DNA from: Moraxellaceae bacterium
Lineage (GTDB): Bacteria > Pseudomonadota > Gammaproteobacteria > Pseudomonadales > Moraxellaceae
NCBI GenBank assembly: GCA_021156385.1
Contig: JAJNDL010000070.1
Coordinates: forward strand, 1 to 6,484
Length of the DNA stretch: 6,484 nt
Direction: 5' to 3'
Position 1 is the first letter of the stretch. Each line of letters starts with the position of its first letter. Both the position numbers and the translations under genes were made by a program. Under the pieces are notes generated by a model. That model had not been told where the DNA came from and ran no database searches. It saw only the letters and a list, made by a program, of their open reading frames with translations. This document shows positions 1 through 5,647 of the stretch, one piece after another.

Positions 1-306
1 GCGCATTATTCGAATCGGCCGGCCAGAGTGTCATTCCCGGCCACGGACAGTTTCTTTGCAAAAGCCGCCAGAATGGGTGAGCGTCAATGACGTTCGTCCC
101 GCTTTTCATCGCGCTCATCTGCGTATTTAACGCAAAACGAACAAAATAGGACGCAGGCACTCGTGCATATGGCACGAACGTACATCAGCTGGCGCGACCT
201 TCGATGAGAAGCTGCAGGCCCGCATGGCAGCAATGGTGGGTCCGGCCGGCCTGGAACTAGGACATCCGCCCCACTTCCAGGCCGGCCTTGGCTGCGTCGA
301 AGGCGC
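1..306. other. Non-coding region downstream of the cyclase gene
   Basis: No convincing gene is visible here. Several frames stay open for 25 to 42 codons from the left edge, on both strands, but none has a good ribosome binding site, gene-like third-position GC or a recognisable protein. The stretch from about 50 to 200 is visibly richer in A and T than the flanking genes, as expected for intergenic DNA. It contains two short interrupted palindromes: TGCGT-5-ACGCA at 120-134 and TCGTGC-5-GCACGA at 161-177. It also has an 8-base inverted pair, ACGTTCGT at 90-97 with ACGAACGT at 174-181, and the GC-rich hairpin at 244-287. It may carry the promoter or 3' end of a gene to the left, but I cannot assign a promoter. 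Confidence 0.6.
244..287. repeat. GC-rich inverted repeat (hairpin) just past the cyclase stop
   Basis: A perfect 13-base inverted repeat, GGCCGGCCTGGAA at 244-256 and TTCCAGGCCGGCC at 275-287, encloses an 18-base loop. In the cyclase transcript it begins about 19 bases after the stop codon, a position typical for a transcription terminator or an mRNA 3' end stabiliser. No run of T follows the stem on the minus strand, so it is not a canonical intrinsic terminator. The arms contain the 8-base palindrome GGCCGGCC, which also occurs at 17-24. It could be a 3' protective stem, a weak terminator or a member of a dispersed repeat family. Confidence 0.6.
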
Positions 307-2556
307 CTACTTGCTCTTGTGCTCGTAGACGCCCGACCAGCCCGCCGTCATCTCCGGGCTCCGGCCGAGCTCGTCGATGCGCTCCAGGAAGACACGATAG
401 AGCTGGCGCTGCGGGTCGTCGGCCAGCAGTTCGCGCAGCAGGCGCTCGGCAGCCTCCCACTCCTGCGCGAAATAGTGGCCGATGGCGCGGTTGTAGGTGT
501 CGATGCGGGCACGGCGGGAGTCGCTGGCCTCCTCCGCCAGGCAGACCGGCTCGTAGACCGTGATGGGCTCGCGCTTGCCCTTGACGATGAGGCGATCGAC
601 CAGGCGGTAGAGGTATTCCGGCACCTGCTCGCGGGTGGCCTCGCCGACCAGCACCTTCACGCCGTAGAACTTGGTGATGCTTTCCAGGCGCGACGCCAGG
701 TTCACCGAATCGCCGAGCACGGTGTAGGCACGGCGGAACTCCGAGCCCATGTCCCCGACATTCATGATGCCGGTATTGATGCCGACGCCGATGTTGATCT
801 CGGGCAGGCCGTCGGCGGCGAACTCCGCCTTCAGCTCCTCGACCTTCTTCTGCATGGCGATGGCCGCGGCGATGGCGTGGCGGGCATGGTCGGGATCGTT
901 GAGGGGCGCGTTCCAGAACGCCATCACCATGTCGCCCACGTATTTGTCGATGGTGCCGTGGTGGTCGAAGATGATCTGCGTGATGGGCGTGAAGTAGCGG
1001 TTGAGGAGCTGCTTGAGATCCTGTGCGCTGAGTCCTTCGGACAAGGTGGTGAAGTTGCGCACGTCCGAGAACAGCACCGTCATCTCGCGCGTCTCGCCTT
1101 CCAGCGACACGGCATCGGGATTGGCCAGCATCTGGTCGACATGCGCGGGCGGCACGTACTGGCCGAACATGGCCTTGATCTCGCGCTTCTGGGTATTGGC
1201 GCGCATGAAGCCGAAGAAGATGTTGAACGAGGCGATGAGGAAGGCCATGAGCAGCAGCGCGGCCAGGGGCAGGTCGTACTGTGCTGCCTTCCACAGCGCG
1301 AAGTTGACCAGGAAGAGCATGGCGAACCATGCCGCCATCACCATCAGCATGGCGCCGGGGCCCAGCCGCGGCAGCACGATGGCCAGGAGCAGGCCGGACA
1401 CCAGCAGCAGGACGAAGGTCGCGCCGGGCTCCCAGTCGGGGCGGGAGTAGAAATGGTCGCGGCCGCCGGTGGTCTGCAGCATGGCGTCGAGCAGGTTGGC
1501 ATGCACTTCGACACCGGGATACTGGGTCTGTAGCGGGATGGTGCGCAGATCTGCCAGGCCGAGTGCGGAAGTACCGACGAGCACGATGGCGCCATCGAGG
1601 ATGCCGCGCGGAACCTCGCCGCGCAGCACCTTGCCTGCGCTCACGTAGGTGAAGCTGCCGCGCCGGCCCTTGTAGGGCACCAGCGCCGCGCCGTGCTCGT
1701 CGGTGCGGATGACGCGATCGCCGAGCTGGATGCTCTCCACGCAGATCTGCGTACCACGGCAGGGCACGGGCTGCACCTTGATGTAGGGAGCCTCCAGGTA
1801 GAGCCGTGCCAGCTCCAGCGACAGCGAGGTGTAGACGTCGCTGTCGTGCATGAGCACGAGGGGCGAACGGCGGATGACGCCGTCACGGTCGGGAATGGTG
1901 GAAACGAAGCCGGCGGAAAGCGCACGCTCCATGAGCGCGGGCAGGTTGGCGGTGTAGTCGGGCAGCGTCAGCACGCGCCAGCCCCTGGCGTCCTCCTCGT
2001 CGAGGTCGAGCAGCGGCTGCGGCAACTTGCCGGTACGCACGCCGTCGGCATGCAGGAAGTAGCCGAGCACGGTGTGCGCCGGCACCACTTCGGCCAGCCG
2101 GCTGTCGCTGTCGAAGGCGCTGCGCTGCGCCACGAGCTCGTCGCGCACGGCGGCGGAGAGCGCCGGACTGGCCAGCAGGGCATCGGCCGGATTCGCTTCC
2201 GGCTCCGAGAACACCACGTCGAAGCCGATCAGGCGCACGCCCTGGCGCTCCAGGGCCTGCACCAGGCCGGCCACCTTCTCGCGACTCCAGGGCCAGCGGC
2301 CCTCCTGCTTCAGGCTCTGCTCGTCGACATCGACGATGACGATGGGCACCTGGCCTTCGGGCCGCTGCGGCGTCAGCCACTGGAAGCGCCAGTCGTAGAT
2401 GAGGGTGTCGAGGCGGGCGATGGGCTGGGCGACGCGGCGGCCGAGGCGGCCGTCCTCATCCAGGCTGATGACATGCACCGCCAGCACCGCCAGCATGATC
2501 GCCAGCCCTACCCAGACCGGCACGCTGCGCAAACTGTCGCGGATTTCCCCCCACAT
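307..2556 (-). CDS. CHASE2-domain membrane adenylate cyclase (class III)
   Basis: Predicted to make cAMP from ATP in response to a periplasmic signal. Numbered from the ATG at 2556 (749 residues): membrane helix about 12-30, periplasmic CHASE2 domain about 46-370, three helices at about 380-397, 401-420 and 429-450, then a cytoplasmic cyclase domain at about 489-674. Catalytic residues are all present: metal aspartates D498 (FSD) and D542 (KYVGD), purine-contacting K538, and the transition-state pair N619 and R623 in GDSVNLASR. T612 replaces the usual adenine-specifying Asp, the pattern of class IIIb adenylate cyclases, some of which are stimulated by bicarbonate. The tail (about 680-749) is helical and ends in the W-GVYE-K pattern I associate with this family. 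An in-frame TTG at 2604 would add 16 residues but has no ribosome binding site, whereas the ATG has AGGGGA four bases upstream. It is divergent from the hybrid kinase gene. Function is strong; the ligand is unknown. Confidence 0.93.
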   Translation of the reverse strand: MWGEIRDSLRSVPVWVGLAIMLAVLAVHVISLDEDGRLGRRVAQPIARLDTLIYDWRFQWLTPQRPEGQVPIVIVDVDEQSLKQEGRWPWSREKVAGLVQALERQGVRLIGFDVVFSEPEANPADALLASPALSAAVRDELVAQRSAFDSDSRLAEVVPAHTVLGYFLHADGVRTGKLPQPLLDLDEEDARGWRVLTLPDYTANLPALMERALSAGFVSTIPDRDGVIRRSPLVLMHDSDVYTSLSLELARLYLEAPYIKVQPVPCRGTQICVESIQLGDRVIRTDEHGAALVPYKGRRGSFTYVSAGKVLRGEVPRGILDGAIVLVGTSALGLADLRTIPLQTQYPGVEVHANLLDAMLQTTGGRDHFYSRPDWEPGATFVLLLVSGLLLAIVLPRLGPGAMLMVMAAWFAMLFLVNFALWKAAQYDLPLAALLLMAFLIASFNIFFGFMRANTQKREIKAMFGQYVPPAHVDQMLANPDAVSLEGETREMTVLFSDVRNFTTLSEGLSAQDLKQLLNRYFTPITQIIFDHHGTIDKYVGDMVMAFWNAPLNDPDHARHAIAAAIAMQKKVEELKAEFAADGLPEINIGVGINTGIMNVGDMGSEFRRAYTVLGDSVNLASRLESITKFYGVKVLVGEATREQVPEYLYRLVDRLIVKGKREPITVYEPVCLAEEASDSRRARIDTYNRAIGHYFAQEWEAAERLLRELLADDPQRQLYRVFLERIDELGRSPEMTAGWSGVYEHKSK

Positions 2557-2560
2557 GGCA

Positions 2561-2566
2561 TCCCCT
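2561..2566 (-). promoter_or_regulatory. Ribosome binding site of the cyclase gene
   Basis: On the minus strand AGGGGA lies four bases before the ATG at 2556. The alternative TTG start at 2604 is preceded by a T/A-rich run with no purine-rich motif. This decides the start in favour of the ATG. Confidence 0.6.
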
Positions 2567-2716
2567 GGCGGCCGCTTGGCCTTGTTGTGTGTTTCGAACT
2601 GCAAACTTATTAAAAAAACCGCGCAGGCCGTAGCTTATGAAGCCAACCTGCGGCCGGGAAGGGACGAAGCGACTTTTTCACCACCCGAAATGCGGCGCTT
2701 TCGCCTTGCCGCGCTG

Positions 2717-2732
2717 GCCTTTGCAGAAAGGC
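2717..2732. repeat. Operator-like palindrome upstream of the hybrid kinase gene
   Basis: GCCTTT and AAAGGC form a perfect 6-base inverted repeat around the 4-base centre GCAG. It ends five bases before the T/A-rich hexamer TTTAAT at 2738. The size suits a dimeric regulator site, but a 6-base arm can occur by chance and I do not recognise it as a known operator. Confidence 0.3.
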
Positions 2733-2787
2733 TTCGCTTTAATTGCCCGTGAGGCGACGCGGACTGCTGTCGTTTCGTCCGCTATCC

Positions 2788-2793
2788 AGGAGG
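2788..2793 (+). promoter_or_regulatory. Strong Shine-Dalgarno of the hybrid kinase gene
   Basis: A perfect AGGAGG lies six bases before the ATG at 2800. This sets the start there, not at the in-frame TTG at 2743, which would add 19 arginine-rich residues ahead of the signal peptide. Confidence 0.85.
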
Positions 2794-2799
2794 GTGAAG

Positions 2800-5601
2800 A
2801 TGGAGAAGTATCGCCAGGAATGGCGCATGGCAGGGGGCGTGCTGGCCCTGGTGCTGCTATGCATCCTGACGGTTTCGCACGCCCTTGCCACCACGGCAGT
2901 CGTGCTCGGCAGCGACTTCCAGCGCCAGCCGGTCGGCCAGCACATCGATTATCTCGAAGATCCGGAACGCAACCTGGGCCTCACCGAAATCCTGAGCCCG
3001 GCCTTCCAGGAGCGCTTCACGCCCTCGGGACAGCGCAACCTCCATCTCGGCCTCTCCTCCTCCGCCTGGTGGCTGCGCCTCGCCGTGCGCAACCCGGCGC
3101 CGGAAGCCCGCGAACTCCTGCTCGAGCTGCCTTCCGCCAGCCTGGCCGAGATCCGGGTATACGCACCCCGGCCCGACGGCAGCTACGCCATGCGTGTCGC
3201 CGGCAGCCGTACCCGCCAGGTGCAGGGTGACGTGCCGGCCGCCGGCTACTGGTTCCGCCTGAAGACGCCGCCGCAGGCCACCTCCGTCTACTACCTGCGC
3301 ATCGAGACCGACCTCGGACTGAGCAGCGGCATCTATCTCGGCACCCCGGCCGCCACGGCCGCCGCCAGCAGCTCCGGCAGCCTCGCCTTCGGCCTCGGCA
3401 TCGGCCTCATCCTCGGCCTCGGTCTCTACAACCTGGCGCTCTACATGCGCTACCGCGACCGCGCCGGCCTCTTCTACGTGCTGTTCCTGCTCTCCCTGGC
3501 CGCCTACCTGCTGGCCGAGCGCGGCGTGCTGGGCGTGCAATACCTGTCGATGACGCACCTGCAGAACTTCTTCGAGCTGGTCTTCCTGTTCCTGGCCCAG
3601 GTTGCTGCCGTGTTGCTGGCCAGCAGCTACCTGCGCCCGGGCATGCCGGCCCCCTTCACCCGCATCGCCCGCCTCTACGCGCTGGCGATGGCCGCGCTGA
3701 TGCTGGTGGCGCTGATGCTGCCGGCCCTCGTGGCCGCGCACATCGCACTGCTCAGCATGCTCGCCACCAGCATCGCCATGCTGGTGGCGGCCTCGATCAG
3801 CGTGCGCAACGGCTATCCGCCGGCTCGCTACCTGCTGGCGGCACGCATCTACATGGTGATCATCATCGTGCTGGCCGCGATGGAGCTGTTCGCCTGGATG
3901 CCCCTGCCCATCCCCTTCGCCTGGCTGATCATGAGCATGGCCTGCTTCGAAGCCGTCATGCTGGCCATCGGGCTCTCCAGCCGCCTCTACGTCATGCGCC
4001 AGGAATCACTGCGCGAGCATGACCAGGCGCTGGTGACCGAAGCGGAGGCGCGCGCCAAGAACAACTTCCTGGCGCAGATGAGCCACGAGATCCGCACGCC
4101 CATGAGCGGCATCCTCGGCATGACCGAGCTGCTCATGGACACGCCGCTGACGCCCAGCCAGCGCGAATACGCCAACACCATCCACGCCTCCAGCAACTCG
4201 CTGCTGCGCGTGCTCAACGACATCCTCGACCACGCCAAGATGGAGGCCGGCAAGCTCTCCATCGTCGAGGAGCCCTTCGACCTTTCCGGCTTGCTGGCCG
4301 ACTGCCTCGGCATCTTCCGTGTCCATGCCGAGGAGAAGAACCTCGAGCTCATCGCCACCATCGACCCCGCGTTGCCGCAGCAGGTGGTGGGCGATCCGAC
4401 GCGCCTGCGCCAGGTCATCAGCAACCTGCTGCGCAACGCCATCAAGTACACGCAACAAGGTGAAATCGAAGTCAGCCTGAAGCCGGGCAGGCTCGGCCTG
4501 CACGTGGAAGTACGCGACACCGGCATCGGCATCGCACCGGAGCGGCTTGCCTCCGTGTTCCAGCCGCACCAGCAGAAGCCCAATACGCCGCTGCAGACCG
4601 GCACGGGCCTCGGCCTCTCCATCTGCCGTCGCCTGGTCGAGCTCATGGGCGGCGAGATCGGCGTGGAAAGCCGGCTCCGGGAAGGCTCGCGCTTCTGGTT
4701 CGACCTGCCGCTCAAGGCCGAGGAAGGCGTCACGCGCGCGCCGGAAGAACCCTGGCTGCGCGGCCTGCGCATGCTGGTGGTGGATGACAACCACACCGTG
4801 CACCGCGTCATCCAGGAGCAGGCCGGGCACTGGGGCATGAAGGTGCGCACCGCCGACAACGGTGCCGAGGCGCTGGCGCTGGCACGCAACGCCGCCAACA
4901 TCGGCGAGCCCTTCGACATCATCCTGGTCGACCACAACATGCCGGGCATGAGCGGCCTGCAGCTCGCCGCGCGCATCAAGGAAGACCCCATCATCCGCAA
5001 CGACGTCATCGTCATCATGCTGACCGGGGTAAACATCGCGCCCTCCTCCACCATGACGCGCAACGTCGGCATCCGCCGCGTGCTCACCAAGCCGGTCACG
5101 GAGCGCCAGCTGCAGACGGTGATTGCCGAGGAGCTCGGCTACATCAAGCAGTTGCAGAAGACGACGGCGGAGCCGAGCCGCGACGACAGCGACCTGCTGA
5201 AGCGCCTGCGCGTGCTCATCGCCGAGGACAACCACCTCAGCCAAAAGGTCATCCGCGGCATGCTGGGCAAGCTCGGCGTGAATGCCACCACCGTGGTCGC
5301 CAACGGTCGTGAAGTCGTCGAGGAAGTGAGCCGCAACGAGTACGACATGGTGCTCATGGATTGCGACATGCCCTTCATGGACGGCTACGCCGCCACGCAG
5401 GCCATCCGCGAATGGGAAAGGTTCACCGGGCGCAAGTCGATTCCCATCCTGGCGCTGACCGCGCACATCCTCGACGAGCACAAGGAGAAGAGCCGCCAGG
5501 CTGGCATGAACGAGCATCTGTCCAAGCCCATCGAACTCACCGAGCTGCAGGAGGCCCTGCTGCGCTGGGCCCGCGCCGGCAGCGGCACGGCAGGCAGCTG
5601 A
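2800..5601 (+). CDS. RetS-like hybrid sensor histidine kinase (7TMR-DISM, HisKA, HATPase, two REC domains)
   Basis: A 933-residue inner-membrane sensor kinase. Residues 1-30 form a signal peptide ending HALA. A periplasmic 7TMR-DISMED2 domain (about 33-182), a fold thought to bind carbohydrate-like ligands, is followed by seven hydrophobic helices (about 194-393) of the 7TMR-DISM type. HisKA carries the phosphoacceptor H429 in SHEIRTP. The ATPase domain has N546 (N box), D573 in DTGIGI (G1) and GTGLGL at 601-606 (G2). The lid between them reads FQPHQQKPN instead of the usual F-PF-Q pattern. REC1 has D662/D663, phospho-acceptor D711, T742 and K764; REC2 has E809/D810, D854, T887 and K909. Both receivers look functional. 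No Hpt domain follows, so a separate Hpt protein or partner kinase is expected. Domain order, length and residue spacing resemble Pseudomonas RetS, which controls GacS; orthology is not proven, so no symbol is given. Confidence 0.93.
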   Translation: MEKYRQEWRMAGGVLALVLLCILTVSHALATTAVVLGSDFQRQPVGQHIDYLEDPERNLGLTEILSPAFQERFTPSGQRNLHLGLSSSAWWLRLAVRNPAPEARELLLELPSASLAEIRVYAPRPDGSYAMRVAGSRTRQVQGDVPAAGYWFRLKTPPQATSVYYLRIETDLGLSSGIYLGTPAATAAASSSGSLAFGLGIGLILGLGLYNLALYMRYRDRAGLFYVLFLLSLAAYLLAERGVLGVQYLSMTHLQNFFELVFLFLAQVAAVLLASSYLRPGMPAPFTRIARLYALAMAALMLVALMLPALVAAHIALLSMLATSIAMLVAASISVRNGYPPARYLLAARIYMVIIIVLAAMELFAWMPLPIPFAWLIMSMACFEAVMLAIGLSSRLYVMRQESLREHDQALVTEAEARAKNNFLAQMSHEIRTPMSGILGMTELLMDTPLTPSQREYANTIHASSNSLLRVLNDILDHAKMEAGKLSIVEEPFDLSGLLADCLGIFRVHAEEKNLELIATIDPALPQQVVGDPTRLRQVISNLLRNAIKYTQQGEIEVSLKPGRLGLHVEVRDTGIGIAPERLASVFQPHQQKPNTPLQTGTGLGLSICRRLVELMGGEIGVESRLREGSRFWFDLPLKAEEGVTRAPEEPWLRGLRMLVVDDNHTVHRVIQEQAGHWGMKVRTADNGAEALALARNAANIGEPFDIILVDHNMPGMSGLQLAARIKEDPIIRNDVIVIMLTGVNIAPSSTMTRNVGIRRVLTKPVTERQLQTVIAEELGYIKQLQKTTAEPSRDDSDLLKRLRVLIAEDNHLSQKVIRGMLGKLGVNATTVVANGREVVEEVSRNEYDMVLMDCDMPFMDGYAATQAIREWERFTGRKSIPILALTAHILDEHKEKSRQAGMNEHLSKPIELTELQEALLRWARAGSGTAGS

Positions 5602-5614
5602 GGCAAGCCCGGAC

Positions 5615-5647
5615 ATGAAAAAGCCGCGCTCACCGCGGCTTTTTCAT
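5615..5647. terminator. Bidirectional intrinsic terminator between convergent genes
   Basis: A perfect 14-base inverted repeat (arms 5615-5628 and 5634-5647) with the 5-base loop CTCAC. The core GCCGCG/CGCGGC is flanked by AAAAA on the left and TTTTT on the right, so each strand gives a GC-rich stem followed by a U run. It lies 13 bases past the kinase stop codon and covers the stop codon of the convergent minus-strand gene (5644-5646), so one element can serve both genes. Confidence 0.9.

Larger units (their letters stand above)
2557..2799. promoter_or_regulatory. Divergent intergenic region between cyclase and hybrid kinase genes
   Basis: About 240 bases separate the two start codons, so promoters for both genes should lie here. 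A/T-rich candidates for a -10 element are TTTAAT on the plus strand at 2738-2743 (kinase direction) and TTTAAT on the minus strand at 2614-2609 (cyclase direction). Neither has a convincing -35 hexamer at 16-18 bases, so activator-dependent or alternative-sigma promoters are possible. The palindrome GCCTTT-GCAG-AAAGGC at 2717-2732 sits immediately upstream of the plus-strand candidate and could be an operator. Promoter presence is inferred from gene orientation; the exact elements are uncertain. Confidence 0.45.

Noticed and set aside
2..118. A possible N-terminal gene fragment on the minus strand starting ATGAGCGCGATG at 118
   Set aside because: Open for 39 codons to the edge, but there is no ribosome binding site, third-position GC is lower than in the real genes, the residue mix is unconvincing, and other frames in the same stretch are also open.
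257..1330. A 357-codon minus-strand frame overlapping the cyclase and running past its stop
   Set aside because: It is an alternative frame of the cyclase DNA, rich in Arg, Gly and Pro. The cyclase frame itself ends cleanly with the family-typical tail, so there is no sign of a frameshift or readthrough.
319..1533. A 404-codon open frame on the plus strand, opposite the cyclase gene
   Set aside because: It runs antisense to the catalytic part of a well-conserved cyclase. Its translation is rich in His, Arg, Gly and Gln with no fold-like pattern, typical of the shadow of a high-GC gene.
1693..2613. A 306-codon open frame on the plus strand, opposite the CHASE2 region
   Set aside because: Antisense shadow with low-complexity Gln, His and Gly composition and no ribosome binding site that stands out.
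2743..2799. N-terminal extension of the hybrid kinase from a TTG at 2743
   Set aside because: The perfect AGGAGG lies inside this stretch, correctly spaced for the ATG at 2800, and the extension would put an Arg-rich segment ahead of a normal signal peptide.
3380..3425. Short GGCCTCGGC-type repeats within the kinase gene
   Set aside because: They encode a Gly-Leu-Ile run of the first helix of the 7TM domain with biased codons; protein composition explains them.
4006..5616. A 536-codon open frame on the minus strand, opposite the kinase and receiver domains
   Set aside because: Composition (Ala, His, Gln, Asp, Val) mirrors the codon usage of the real plus-strand gene. All the recognisable domains are in the plus-strand frame.
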